Assembly: GCA_902528875.1 (NCBI GenBank)
Contig: CABZTX010000006.1
Coordinates: forward strand, 1 to 47,480
Direction of reading: 5' to 3'
Length of the DNA: 47,480 nucleotides
Origin: an uncultured SAR86 cluster bacterium
GTDB taxonomy: Bacteria > Pseudomonadota > Gammaproteobacteria > Magnimaribacterales > D2472
The position numbers were made by a program, and so were the translations under genes. How positions within the stretch are numbered: position 1 is the stretch's first letter; every line of letters starts with the position of its first letter. The notes beneath the pieces are model-generated. The model saw nothing but the letters and a program-made list of their open reading frames with translations. It ran no database searches and was not told the DNA's origin. This document shows, in pieces, positions 37,861-47,480 of the stretch.

Positions 37861-40257
37861 TTAGTGTGCTGGATTATTTTCAGATTTAACTATGTTTTTA
37901 GATTTTCTAGTTTTAATTTTTTTAGAATCTGGGATAGGTTCTTCTTCAAGAGCAGCAGATATCACATCATCAATCCATTCGACAGGAATTATATTTAAAG
38001 ATTTAGTAATTTGTTTTGGTATTTCTTGGAGATCAGGTTCATTCTCTTTAGGAATAATAACATTTTTAATTCCGCCTCTTTTAGCCGCAAGAAGCTTTTC
38101 TTTTAACCCACCGATCTTTAGTATTTGACCTCGAAGTGTAATTTCACCTGTCATAGCAGTGTCAGCCCTAACAGGGATACCAGTAAAAACAGAAATTAAT
38201 GATATAGCCATTGCTCCGCCAGCACTTGGTCCATCTTTAGGTGTAGCTCCTTCAGGAACATGAATATGTACATCATACTTTTCATAAAAATTTGGTTTAA
38301 TACCTAATGTTTCAGCTCTGGATCTTACTACTGTTAACGCAGCCTGGATTGATTCTTGCATTACATCACCCAATGAACCAGTTTTAATAACTCTACCTTT
38401 GCCATCTATATGAGAGGCCTCTATTGTGAGAAGTTCTCCTCCTACCTCTGTCCATGCGAGACCAGTTACTTGTCCAATAGCATTATCTTTTTCTGCTACA
38501 CCATATTTGAACTTTTTCACACCAGAGTATTTTTCTAAATTTTTTATAGTGATATTTGTTGGAGAACTCAATTTTTTGTTTTCTATGAGTCTTTCTTTTA
38601 CAACCTTTCTTAAAATTTTTGCAACCTGTCTTTCTAGACCTCTTACCCCTGCTTCTCTTGTGTAATATCTTATCAAAGATAAAATTACATTTTTTTCTAG
38701 CTTTATCTCTTTATCCTTTAAACCATTTCTTTTCATTTGTTTTGGAAGCAAATATTTAGAGGCAATATTAATTTTTTCATCTTCAATATATCCAGGTATT
38801 CTGATTATTTCCATCCTATCAAGCAAAGGTGTAGGTATATTTAAACTATTAGCAGTACAAACAAACATGACTTCTGATAAATCATAGTCAACCTCTAAGT
38901 AATGGTCACTAAAAGTATTATTTTGCTCAGGATCAAGAACCTCTAATAGAGCTGAAGCTGGATCACCTCTGTGATCCATTCCAATTTTATCAATTTCATC
39001 AAGCAAAAATAATGGATTCTTCACTCCAACTTTAGTAAGTTTTTGGACGATTTTACCTGGCATTGATCCAATATATGTTCTTCGATGACCTCTAATTTCA
39101 GATTCATCTCTGACGCCTCCAAGAGACATTCTCACAAATTTTCTGTTTGTCGCCCTAGCAATTGATTCACCAAGTGACGTTTTGCCTACACCTGGAGGGC
39201 CAACAAGGCAAAGAACAGGCGCCTTCATAGATTTCACTCTTTTTTGAACAGCCAAATATTCAACAATTCTTTCTTTGACCTCTTCTAGTCCATAATGGTC
39301 TTCTTCTAAAATATCAAAAGAAGCTTTTATATCTGATTTGATTTTTGATTTCTTTTTCCATGGTACATCTACCAAACAATCTAAATAAGTCCTAACAACA
39401 GATGCTTCTGCTGAGGATGGAGCCATGTGTTTAAATTTAGCGAGCTCGCTTTTAGCTTTTTTAAGTGCTTCTTTTGTCATACCGACTTCATTTATCTTTT
39501 TCTCAAGATTTTCTAATTCGTCACCTTCATCTCCAATTTCACCAAGCTCTTTTTGAGCAGCCTTAATTTGCTCATTCAAGTAATATTCACGTTGAGACTT
39601 CTCCATTTGTTTCTTTACTCTGTCTCTAATTTTTTTCTCGACATCAACAACATCTAATTGAGATTCTATAAATGTAAGAACTCTTTCAGACCTTTTCTTG
39701 AGATCAGATGTCTCAAGTACCTCTTGTTTTTTAGAAGTTTCTATTGGTAGATGTCCAGTAATCGTATCAATCAGTCTTGATAAATCATCCAATGAATCAA
39801 CTGTAGAGACTATTTCAGGAGGAATTCTTTTTGTGATACTTATGTAGTCTTCAAACTTTGATTTAATCAAGCGTAATAAATTAATGGATTCATTTTCATT
39901 AATTGGCACATCATCAATCTCTTTAACTGTAGCAATAGTTATATTCTTATCTTCATTAATTTTTTCAATGGTGCATCTTTTGTGTCCCTCAACCAATACT
40001 TTCATTGTGCCATCTGGAAGTTTGATCAACTGAAGAAGATTACTTATGGATGCAGCTTTGTACATATCCGAAATTTCAGGATTCTCTTTGCTAGCGTCTT
40101 TTTGACTAACAAGAACGAGTTTTTTGTTTGATGACATAGCAGAATTTAATGCTTCAACAGATTTTGGTCGGCCAACAAACAGCGTTGTTACTATTCCTGG
40201 AAAAACAACAACATCTCTTAGTGGTATTAAGGGAAGATCAGATTTAATCTTAGTCAT
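37861..40257 (-). CDS. lon: ATP-dependent Lon protease
   Basis: 798 aa; LPLIPLRDVVVFPGIV, GPPGVGKTSLGESIARATNRKFVRMSLGGVRDESEIRGHRRTYIGSMPG, catalytic DGPSAGGAMA. Confidence 0.97.
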   Translation of the reverse strand: MTKIKSDLPLIPLRDVVVFPGIVTTLFVGRPKSVEALNSAMSSNKKLVLVSQKDASKENPEISDMYKAASISNLLQLIKLPDGTMKVLVEGHKRCTIEKINEDKNITIATVKEIDDVPINENESINLLRLIKSKFEDYISITKRIPPEIVSTVDSLDDLSRLIDTITGHLPIETSKKQEVLETSDLKKRSERVLTFIESQLDVVDVEKKIRDRVKKQMEKSQREYYLNEQIKAAQKELGEIGDEGDELENLEKKINEVGMTKEALKKAKSELAKFKHMAPSSAEASVVRTYLDCLVDVPWKKKSKIKSDIKASFDILEEDHYGLEEVKERIVEYLAVQKRVKSMKAPVLCLVGPPGVGKTSLGESIARATNRKFVRMSLGGVRDESEIRGHRRTYIGSMPGKIVQKLTKVGVKNPLFLLDEIDKIGMDHRGDPASALLEVLDPEQNNTFSDHYLEVDYDLSEVMFVCTANSLNIPTPLLDRMEIIRIPGYIEDEKINIASKYLLPKQMKRNGLKDKEIKLEKNVILSLIRYYTREAGVRGLERQVAKILRKVVKERLIENKKLSSPTNITIKNLEKYSGVKKFKYGVAEKDNAIGQVTGLAWTEVGGELLTIEASHIDGKGRVIKTGSLGDVMQESIQAALTVVRSRAETLGIKPNFYEKYDVHIHVPEGATPKDGPSAGGAMAISLISVFTGIPVRADTAMTGEITLRGQILKIGGLKEKLLAAKRGGIKNVIIPKENEPDLQEIPKQITKSLNIIPVEWIDDVISAALEEEPIPDSKKIKTRKSKNIVKSENNPAH

Positions 40258-40287
40258 GAATCTAATATAAGGATACTTAAATAAATA

Positions 40288-41544
40288 TCAATTAGCAGAA
40301 GAGGTTTTTTTGGATTTTGTTTTAAGTAGTTTTATAGGTTCGGTTTTTGAGGAAACTGCCTTCTCGTCAATAATCACTTTATCAAGATTAGTATTAGGAA
40401 GTTCAAACATGGTTTCCATTAGTATTTCTTCCATAATTGATCGAAGGCCTCTTGCTCCAGTTTTTCTATCAATTGCTTGCTTGGCAATCTCGGTAAGAGC
40501 TTCTTCTCTGAATGAAAGTTCAACATCATCTAACTCAAAAAGATGTTTATATTGATTAATAAGAGCATTTTTTGGCTCTTTAAGAATCCTCACTAACTTT
40601 TCAGCATCTAATTCATGCAGATTAGATATTACTGGCAACCTACCAACAAATTCTGGTATAAGTCCATACTTTACAAGATCCTCAGGTTGCAGTTCATCGA
40701 CACTGCTTTTAATATTTTCCACATTAGATTTTGGATCAACCTCTGCGCTAAATCCAATACCAACATTATTAGTCCTTTGCTGAATGACTTTGTCAAGTCC
40801 AGAGAAAGCGCCACCACAAATAAATAAAATATTTGAAGTATCTATTTGAATAAACTCTTGTTGAGGATGTTTTCTGCCACCTTGCGGAGGAATTGATGCA
40901 ACTGTTCCTTCAATTAATTTAAGTAATGCTTGTTGAACTCCCTCACCTGATACATCTCTAGTAATTGAAGGGTTATCAGATTTTCTTGCAATTTTATCAA
41001 TTTCATCAATATAAACTATTCCAAGCTCAGCTTTTTCTGGATCATAATCAGCTTTTTGTAAAAGTTTTTGAATAATATTTTCAACATCCTCTCCAACATA
41101 ACCAGCTTCAGTCAGAGTTGTTGCATCAGCAATTGTAAAAGGTACGTTTAATATTTTTGCAAGTGTTTGTGCAAGCAGAGTTTTGCCACTTCCAGTCGGT
41201 CCTAATAATAGAACATTACTTTTTTGAAGCTCTACATCATTCTTAGTTCCATTTTTTTTTAATCTCTTGTAATGATTGTAAACAGCAACTGATAAAACTT
41301 TTTTAGCTTTTTCCTGACCAATTACATATTCATCAAGTTTGGCAAAAATTTCTGATGGAGATAAAAGATTATCATGTTGGTTTTCATCAATGCTTTTAAT
41401 TTCTTCTTCAATAATGTCGTTACATAAATCAACACATTCGTTACAAATGTATACACTTGGTCCAGCAATCAGTTTTTTTACCTCATCTTGAGATTTGCCA
41501 CAAAATGAGCAGTGCAACTTATCTGATTGTGATTCAACTTTCAT
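40288..41544 (-). CDS. clpX: ATP-dependent Clp protease ATP-binding subunit ClpX
   Basis: 418 aa; zinc finger [51 protein letters not shown]. Confidence 0.97.
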   Translation of the reverse strand: MKVESQSDKLHCSFCGKSQDEVKKLIAGPSVYICNECVDLCNDIIEEEIKSIDENQHDNLLSPSEIFAKLDEYVIGQEKAKKVLSVAVYNHYKRLKKNGTKNDVELQKSNVLLLGPTGSGKTLLAQTLAKILNVPFTIADATTLTEAGYVGEDVENIIQKLLQKADYDPEKAELGIVYIDEIDKIARKSDNPSITRDVSGEGVQQALLKLIEGTVASIPPQGGRKHPQQEFIQIDTSNILFICGGAFSGLDKVIQQRTNNVGIGFSAEVDPKSNVENIKSSVDELQPEDLVKYGLIPEFVGRLPVISNLHELDAEKLVRILKEPKNALINQYKHLFELDDVELSFREEALTEIAKQAIDRKTGARGLRSIMEEILMETMFELPNTNLDKVIIDEKAVSSKTEPIKLLKTKSKKTSSAN

Positions 41545-41545
41545 T

Positions 41546-42145
41546 TTATTTCCTTTCTTCCAAAATCTTATCTACTAATCCATATTTTACTGCAGATTTG
41601 GCGTCTAAGAAATTATCTCTGTCAGTATCTTTTTCGATTATCTTTATGGATTGCTCAGTATGTTTTGCTAGAATTTCATTTACAACTTTTTTCATATGTA
41701 ATATTTCTTTTGCATGTATTTCAAAATCTGATGCCTGGCCTTGGAATCCACCTAAGGGTTGATGAATCATAATTCTTGAATTAGGAAGTGCAAACCTTTT
41801 TTTCTTGTCTCCACCAGCAAGCAGTAATGCTCCCATACTAGCAGCCTGTCCAATACACAAAGTTGAAATAGAAGGAGAAATAAATTGCATCGTGTCATAA
41901 ATAGCCAAGCCAGCAGATATACTTCCACCTGGAGAATTAATATATATAGAAATATCCTTATCGGGATTTTCTGATTCTAAAAAAAGCAATTGGGCAACAA
42001 CAAGATTTGAAATGTAATCATCAATCGCACCAGATAAAAAAATTACTCGTTCTTTTAAGAGCCTTGAATATATATCAAAAGATCTTTCTCCCCGAGGGGT
42101 TTGCTCGACGACCATTGGTATTAAAGCTGATTGTATATCTTTCAT
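41546..42145 (-). CDS. clpP: ATP-dependent Clp protease proteolytic subunit
   Basis: 199 aa; [50 protein letters not shown]. Confidence 0.97.
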   Translation of the reverse strand: MKDIQSALIPMVVEQTPRGERSFDIYSRLLKERVIFLSGAIDDYISNLVVAQLLFLESENPDKDISIYINSPGGSISAGLAIYDTMQFISPSISTLCIGQAASMGALLLAGGDKKKRFALPNSRIMIHQPLGGFQGQASDFEIHAKEILHMKKVVNEILAKHTEQSIKIIEKDTDRDNFLDAKSAVKYGLVDKILEERK

Positions 42146-42147
42146 AA

Positions 42148-43449
42148 TTAAACCTTTCTATTTGCAAGTTCTGAAAATTTTATCACTTTCTTCTTTGATT
42201 TAAGTACATTTTCTAAATTTTCAACCAATTGCTCCTCTAAAACAATCATTCTAAATTGTTCCTGTTGTTGAGGTTGATTTACGATCCATTGTTTAAACTG
42301 ATCTGGATCTTTATATTTTTTTGACTCCCTATCAATAAAACGATCGATTTGTTCTTTTTTTAATTCAATTTTAAAGTGCTTTATTAATTCAGAAAATAAC
42401 AAATCAAGTCTTACCCTTTTTTCTGCCTTATCAAGAAAAGAATCCACTGGAAATAAATCTTCGCTAGCATTGTCTTCAGTATGTCCTATTCTAATTAAAG
42501 CATCTTTTCTCATTAAGTCAGCTTGCTCATTTATAGTTACATCAGGCACTATAAAGTTGTTTGTTTTGAGTAAAGTTTCGTACATAGATTCTTTTGTAAG
42601 ATCTTTTTCTTGTATAAAAACTTCATTCTTCATTCTTTTAAGAATTTCATCTTTAAATTCTTCTTTTTTCTTAATATCCATTTGAAGTTTTTCAAAAAGA
42701 TTGTTATCAATCTTTGCTTCAGTTATTTCCTGAACCTCTTTTAAGTCGATTTCAAAAACTGCTTCAACGCCTGCAAGATCTTTTTTAAAGTAGTCATCCG
42801 GAAAGATACATTTTATTGAAAATTTTGATGGTTTTTTACCAATGATACCATCCTCGAAACCAGGAATCATTGATTTGCTTCCTAGTATCAATTTAAAGTC
42901 CTTTGCTGAATTTCCCTCAAATTCCTCACCATTTATTTTGCCTAAAAAATCTATAATAACTTGATCATCTGCTTTTGAGCTTCTTTTAACTGTATTCCAT
43001 TCACCATATCTTTTTTTAATATCATTAATAGCAAGATCAACGTCTTCATCTTCAATTTGAATTGAAACATCTTCATAAGAATTCCATCTTGAAAATTTTG
43101 GCTTTATTTCTGGAAAAACCTCTATAACTGCAGAGTATTGCAATGATTTGCTTGGGTCTTCAGAATCAATTGTAACCTTTGGAGCTGAAGCTGGTCTTAT
43201 TTTATTTTCGGATATTGCTTTTGGATAGGATTGCTGAATTAATTCATTTACTACTTCAGCGTGGATAGATTGGCCATATCTTTGTTCTAAAACATCATTT
43301 GGAACATTGCCTTTTCTAAATCCATCAACTTTTGCTTTGCTTTTAATATTATTAAGTTTCTTGTTAAAGTTTTCTTTATAACTATCAACAGGAACTGTGA
43401 TAGTTATTTTTCTTTCAAGATTTTGCAGTTTTTTTATTTTTACTTTCAT
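42148..43449 (-). CDS. tig: Trigger factor
   Basis: 433 aa; [35 protein letters not shown]-like region [41 protein letters not shown]. Confidence 0.95.
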   Translation of the reverse strand: MKVKIKKLQNLERKITITVPVDSYKENFNKKLNNIKSKAKVDGFRKGNVPNDVLEQRYGQSIHAEVVNELIQQSYPKAISENKIRPASAPKVTIDSEDPSKSLQYSAVIEVFPEIKPKFSRWNSYEDVSIQIEDEDVDLAINDIKKRYGEWNTVKRSSKADDQVIIDFLGKINGEEFEGNSAKDFKLILGSKSMIPGFEDGIIGKKPSKFSIKCIFPDDYFKKDLAGVEAVFEIDLKEVQEITEAKIDNNLFEKLQMDIKKKEEFKDEILKRMKNEVFIQEKDLTKESMYETLLKTNNFIVPDVTINEQADLMRKDALIRIGHTEDNASEDLFPVDSFLDKAEKRVRLDLLFSELIKHFKIELKKEQIDRFIDRESKKYKDPDQFKQWIVNQPQQQEQFRMIVLEEQLVENLENVLKSKKKVIKFSELANRKV

Positions 43450-43467
43450 ATTTAAATACCTTTATAT

Positions 43468-43545
43468 TGGGGCGAGCGATGGGGTTCGAACCCACGGCCT
43501 CCGGAGCCACAATCCAGCGCTCTAACCAACTGAGCTACGCCCGCC
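43468..43545 (-). tRNA. tRNA-His (anticodon GTG)
   Basis: Reverse complement GGCGGGCGTAGCTCAGTTGGTTAGAGCGCTGGATTGTGGCTCCGGAGGCCGTGGGTTCGAACCCCATCGCTCGCCCCA; extra 5' G (-1) opposite C73; loop TTGTGGC. Confidence 0.95.
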
Positions 43546-43582
43546 TCGAGAGCAGCTATTATAGTTTAAAATAAATTATTAT

Positions 43583-44239
43583 CTATTGATCTAGAGGAAA
43601 ATATACCGGGCGATCTCCTTCGTTCCATACTTCATAATCATGCATTATTTGTTTAAATAAATTAGATCGAATAAAATTATTTAGAACTTTACGAATTTTT
43701 TTGATTTCAGATTGTTGATCAAACCAATTTGGATTAGCTATTCTAAATTGTCTAACGAAAGGTAAAACACATATATCCAATTTACTTGGAGAGTTGTTAT
43801 ATATCCAGTCGGCTGAAGTAGAAGTTATGTGTTTTTCTAATTCAATTAATATTTTAATACATTCTAAACGGTGAAACTCAATATTTACATTTTCATATCT
43901 TGTTGAATACTTGTATCTGTCTAAATGGTATTTAAATTTATTATCAAAAATAATAATTAAATCTTCTGTTAAAGTATTTGTAATACTGTCTGAGTCTTTT
44001 TGAAAAATGTTATTTCTATTCAAGACCCATCTAATAATATCATTGCTTTCATCAATGACCTCAGCATCAAGAACAAGAATTGGAACAGTACCTTTTGGTG
44101 AGACTTTTAACATTTGTTTTGGTTTGTTGTTAAGTCTTACTTCTCTAATTTCAGTCTTAATCTTGGCAAGGTAAAGAGCCATTCTTGCTCTCATAGCATA
44201 TGGACATCGTTTGAATGAATATAAAATCGGATAAGTCAT
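43583..44239 (-). CDS. Glutathione S-transferase/glutaredoxin-2-like protein
   Basis: ORF to 44269; start MTYPILYSFKRCPYAMRARMALYLAKIKTEIREVRL; CPYA motif, KGTVPILVLDAEVIDESNDIIRWV. Confidence 0.82.
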   Translation of the reverse strand: MTYPILYSFKRCPYAMRARMALYLAKIKTEIREVRLNNKPKQMLKVSPKGTVPILVLDAEVIDESNDIIRWVLNRNNIFQKDSDSITNTLTEDLIIIFDNKFKYHLDRYKYSTRYENVNIEFHRLECIKILIELEKHITSTSADWIYNNSPSKLDICVLPFVRQFRIANPNWFDQQSEIKKIRKVLNNFIRSNLFKQIMHDYEVWNEGDRPVYFPLDQ

Positions 44240-44249
44240 TTTTTTAATT

Positions 44250-45173
44250 TTACGCCTCTTTTGGGCCAATATGTTTGAGATTATTTTTTTTTGCTAAATC
44301 TATTTGTTTTTGCCTGCTGATGTATCTAGATTTTTGTTTTTGAGTTTTTTTGTTATAACAGTTTGGGCAAGTTACACCTCGAATGTATTTATTTGATTGT
44401 TTCTCTTTATAAGTAATTGGCATCCTGCAGCCATGACACATATCATAAGTACCAATTGATAAATCATGCTTAAGAGAAACTCTGTCGTCGAACACAAAAC
44501 ATTCTCCCTGCCATCTACTTTGAGCCTCTGGAATACATTCAAAATATTTTAAAATACCACCTTTTAAATGAAATACATTTTTAAAACCTTTATTTATCAT
44601 TAATGATGAGGCTTTTTCACATCTAATGCCACCAGTACAAAACATTGCAATTTTTTTATTCTTTTTATCATGATTATTATAATTTTGTTTCTCAAGCCAT
44701 TCTGGAAACTCTCTAAATTTTTTTGTTTTGGGATTAATAGAATTTTTAAAAGTGCCAATTGAATATTCATAATTATTTCTTGTATCGATAATGATAGTTT
44801 CCTCATCTTCGATTAATTTATTCCAATCTTGTGGATCAACATATTCTCCGGCTAATTCATTTGGTTTTATTTTTGTATCTCCGATAGTTACGATTTCTTT
44901 TTTTAACTTAACTTTAAGTCTTATAAATGGTTTTTTGGCAGATTGTGAAAACTTTAAATCTAGATCTTTAAATCCTTTAACAGATTCAATAAAACAAATT
45001 GCTTGTGAAAGTTGAGAGGAATCATCTGAAGAAATAGTTCCATTTATTCCCTCCTCACCAATTAAGATAGTTCCATATATATTGAGATCATTAAGTCTAG
45101 ATCTTAAAATTTTCTTTATGTGAAAAGGTTTTTCAATATGCACAAATTTATATAGAGCAACTATTTCATTCAT
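44250..45173 (-). CDS. trhO: Rhodanese-family tRNA uridine hydroxylase TrhO (YceA-like)
   Basis: 308-aa ORF; GTILIGEEGINGTISS, IIDTRNNYEYSIGTFKNSINPKTKKFREFPEWL, AMFCTGGIRCEKASS, CHGCRMPI. Confidence 0.93.
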   Translation of the reverse strand: MNEIVALYKFVHIEKPFHIKKILRSRLNDLNIYGTILIGEEGINGTISSDDSSQLSQAICFIESVKGFKDLDLKFSQSAKKPFIRLKVKLKKEIVTIGDTKIKPNELAGEYVDPQDWNKLIEDEETIIIDTRNNYEYSIGTFKNSINPKTKKFREFPEWLEKQNYNNHDKKNKKIAMFCTGGIRCEKASSLMINKGFKNVFHLKGGILKYFECIPEAQSRWQGECFVFDDRVSLKHDLSIGTYDMCHGCRMPITYKEKQSNKYIRGVTCPNCYNKKTQKQKSRYISRQKQIDLAKKNNLKHIGPKEA

Positions 45174-46983
45174 CATTAAAATATTCTTTTATGAGATTTG
45201 AATTAATTTTTTTATCTTTTGTTGATGTAATTTTAAACTTTATATTTTTAGAATCTTGAATAAGCAAACAATTTTCACTTGGGTTATCTATTTCATTTAA
45301 ATTCTTATATGAATAAATTTTTGAACATTTATCAATCCAAACATAATTTATATTTTTACCAAGGTTTTTTACTTTATTTATTAGTGGATTTGCATAATAA
45401 AAGTCAAACATTATTTGATCAACCTCATTAGTTGAATTTAGGATAATAAGAGCTGGATAATTGATGAACCTTTCTCCAAATAAAATTTTATTTTCATTAT
45501 TTAAGATTTTAAATCCATCATCGATAGAAGGAAAAGACCATAAATCTAATATTTTTCTTTTATTTAAGGAAATTACAAAATCTATATCATGAGTTTCAGA
45601 TAAACTCTTGCTTGTTATCAAGTTCCTTCCTAGGCCTAACCCATCTGTGTTTAAACCTAGAAATCCCATTACAGTTGGACCTACATCAAATACATTTCCG
45701 TAAGAATTTATATATTGGGGTTTTGTAGATTTATCAAAAATCATAAAAAGGTTTTTTCTATCGCCCTTTTTGAGCATATTTGTTGCTGTATTTTTTAGCG
45801 CAAGATGATCTGATAATAATACAAGAATAGTTTCATCATAAATTTTTGAATCCAAATATGTATCCATAAATCTTCCTATCAATTCGTCAACACAATGGAC
45901 TGAATTAAGAATAGGGTTTGAACCATCTTGATATTTATTGTTTTTGCATGATTTTGATATATAACCATTAGGATGGTGGGTATCTAAAGTCAAAGAGAAC
46001 AATCCAAAATTAATATTTTTATTATTTAATTTTTCTGCTCTGTTATAGATAATATTAAGTAGCTCATCATCATAAATACCCCATGGAGATCGATAATTTT
46101 TATCATTTATTATATCTTCAAGCTCATACCATCCTTCGACATGCTCAAATCCATGCGACTTATAAAAATTTCCTTTGCCTGCAAAATCTAAATCTGAACC
46201 ACCAATATAATGTAATTGATAATTTTGCTCACTTAATATATCGCCAATGCAATTAGCTAATGGTATAAATTTATCAATGCCAGACATTGAGTTCTCACTT
46301 GCAATTGGTGTTAAAAGAGGGATTCCGCATTGTGATGCAGCCATTCCTGCAATGGTCCAATTGGTAGCTCTTGGTGAGTCAATATCAGTAAAGCTAATGG
46401 ACTTTTTATCCAATCTACTTAAATTTGGAGTAAGGTTTGGAAAAATATCATTGTTTAAATATGTTCTTTCTATTTGCTCTAAATATATAAATATAATATT
46501 TTTCTCATTTTTATTTGTGATATTGTCTTGTTCATAAAAGAAATTATTATCAATTTTTACATTTGAATTAGCAGAACTAAACAATAAAAATATATCTTGA
46601 TAAAACGGATTAAAAATAAATGAAATTAGTAAAACAAATATAGAAACAATTTTTTGTTTAGTTGTTTTCGTTGTATTACTCGATAGACTATTTATAAATG
46701 TTTTAAAGGAAATAAGTAATATAAGATTTAAAAAAATGAAGAGAATAAATGGAAAAATATATTCATTGACTCCAAATCCTTTTATTCCAAATTTAAGATG
46801 AAATAATATTGCATCATTAATGCCATCACCAGACAAATAGTTCATAAATATATAAGTTATTAAAAAAATACAATTTAAATAGAAAAAAATTGCAATAATT
46901 GGTCCAATTTTTCTATTTTTTGTTTCCAAAAGTCCCTTTAATAGGAAAAAACTTAAAGAAGATGAAACGATGCTAATGACCAT
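45166..46983 (-). CDS. OpgB/MdoB-like phosphoglycerol transferase (alkaline phosphatase/sulfatase superfamily membrane protein)
   Basis: 605 aa; N-terminal TMs; YLEQIERTYLNNDIFPNLTPNLSRL, TNWTIAGMAASQCGIPLLTP, LLSDHLALKNTA, GLGLGRNLI. Confidence 0.82.
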   Translation of the reverse strand: MVISIVSSSLSFFLLKGLLETKNRKIGPIIAIFFYLNCIFLITYIFMNYLSGDGINDAILFHLKFGIKGFGVNEYIFPFILFIFLNLILLISFKTFINSLSSNTTKTTKQKIVSIFVLLISFIFNPFYQDIFLLFSSANSNVKIDNNFFYEQDNITNKNEKNIIFIYLEQIERTYLNNDIFPNLTPNLSRLDKKSISFTDIDSPRATNWTIAGMAASQCGIPLLTPIASENSMSGIDKFIPLANCIGDILSEQNYQLHYIGGSDLDFAGKGNFYKSHGFEHVEGWYELEDIINDKNYRSPWGIYDDELLNIIYNRAEKLNNKNINFGLFSLTLDTHHPNGYISKSCKNNKYQDGSNPILNSVHCVDELIGRFMDTYLDSKIYDETILVLLSDHLALKNTATNMLKKGDRKNLFMIFDKSTKPQYINSYGNVFDVGPTVMGFLGLNTDGLGLGRNLITSKSLSETHDIDFVISLNKRKILDLWSFPSIDDGFKILNNENKILFGERFINYPALIILNSTNEVDQIMFDFYYANPLINKVKNLGKNINYVWIDKCSKIYSYKNLNEIDNPSENCLLIQDSKNIKFKITSTKDKKINSNLIKEYFNDE

Positions 46984-47003
46984 AAATAGATTATATAAAA
47001 AAA

Positions 47004-47080
<77 letters not shown>

Positions 47081-47081
47081 A

Positions 47082-47158
47082 TGGTCGGGGTAGTAAGATT
47101 CGAACTTACGACCACTCGCTCCCAAAGCGAGTGCGCTACCAGACTGCGCTATACCCCG
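47082..47158 (-). tRNA. tRNA-Pro (anticodon TGG)
   Basis: Reverse complement CGGGGTATAGCGCAGTCTGGTAGCGCACTCGCTTTGGGAGCGAGTGGTCGTAAGTTCGAATCTTACTACCCCGACCA; loop TTTGGGA. Confidence 0.96.
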
Positions 47159-47237
47159 AGGATGCAAATATTAAAGTTTATATAATAAATAAGCAATCTC
47201 CATGGGCATAAATATTAATTAGTGAGATAATATTATC

Positions 47238-47480
47238 ATGTCAGCACTTAAGTTAGATGGTAGAGAACTTTCCAGAATTTCAGAAGACTCCATTAAAAAT
47301 AGAGTATCTGATTTAATAAAAAAAGGTGTGAAACCTACTCTTGCAACGATCCTAGTTGGAAACGATCCTGCTTCAGAGACTTACGTCAAAATGAAAAGAA
47401 ATACCTGTGCACGTGTTGGAATGGAATCAATTGCGGTTAAGATGCCAGATACCACAACAACAGAGGAGTTATTATTAAAA
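47238..47480 (+). CDS. folD: Methylenetetrahydrofolate dehydrogenase/cyclohydrolase, 3'-truncated by window edge
   Basis: MSALKLDGRELSRISEDSIKNRVSDLIKKGVKPTLATILVGNDPASETYVKMKRNTCARVGMES matches the FolD N-terminus. Confidence 0.93.
   Translation, partial: MSALKLDGRELSRISEDSIKNRVSDLIKKGVKPTLATILVGNDPASETYVKMKRNTCARVGMESIAVKMPDTTTTEELLLK

Noticed and set aside
41457-41762. 101-aa plus-strand ORF across clpX/clpP
   Set aside because: Antisense to two certain genes; composition typical of spurious frames.

Overview
This is an AT-rich, gene-dense chromosomal window that reads like a streamlined marine gammaproteobacterium, plausibly SAR86-like. That placement is inferred from gene content and the tig-clpP-clpX-lon-hupB-ppiD order; no search was run. 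Main blocks: 3' end of tdk; CurA-type oxidoreductase; PhzF; a signal-peptide-bearing fumarase/adenylosuccinate-lyase superfamily protein; alternative oxidase; VOC protein; HAD-IB phosphatase divergent from a TrpR-family regulator; a full his operon (hisG, hisD-hisB fused in one ORF, hisH, hisA, hisF, hisIE, hisC); mini-ORFs and a YkoF/MTH1187-type protein; tRNA-Ala; SPFH + NfeD; CFA-synthase-like methyltransferase; two TonB-dependent receptors; fabI; a methyltransferase; an exported M20 amidohydrolase; GGT + DASS transporter; gltX, dnaQ, rnhA, mltD; oppABC without ATPases; ppiD-hupB-lon-clpX-clpP-tig; tRNA-His; GST; trhO; OpgB-like transferase; tRNA-Arg and tRNA-Pro; 5' end of folD. No CRISPR array, transposase, integrase, prophage or recognisable defence system was seen. 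The most noteworthy items are the HisD-HisB fusion with a neighbouring candidate histidinol-phosphatase and TrpR-like regulator, a palindrome TGTGTWAACACA at two promoters, a repeated leaderless promoter layout (-10 box, exactly 6 nt, ATG), a possible gamma-glutamyl compound scavenging locus, a decayed tRNA-Ala copy, and an apparent three-gene interruption of the tRNA cluster upstream of tig.
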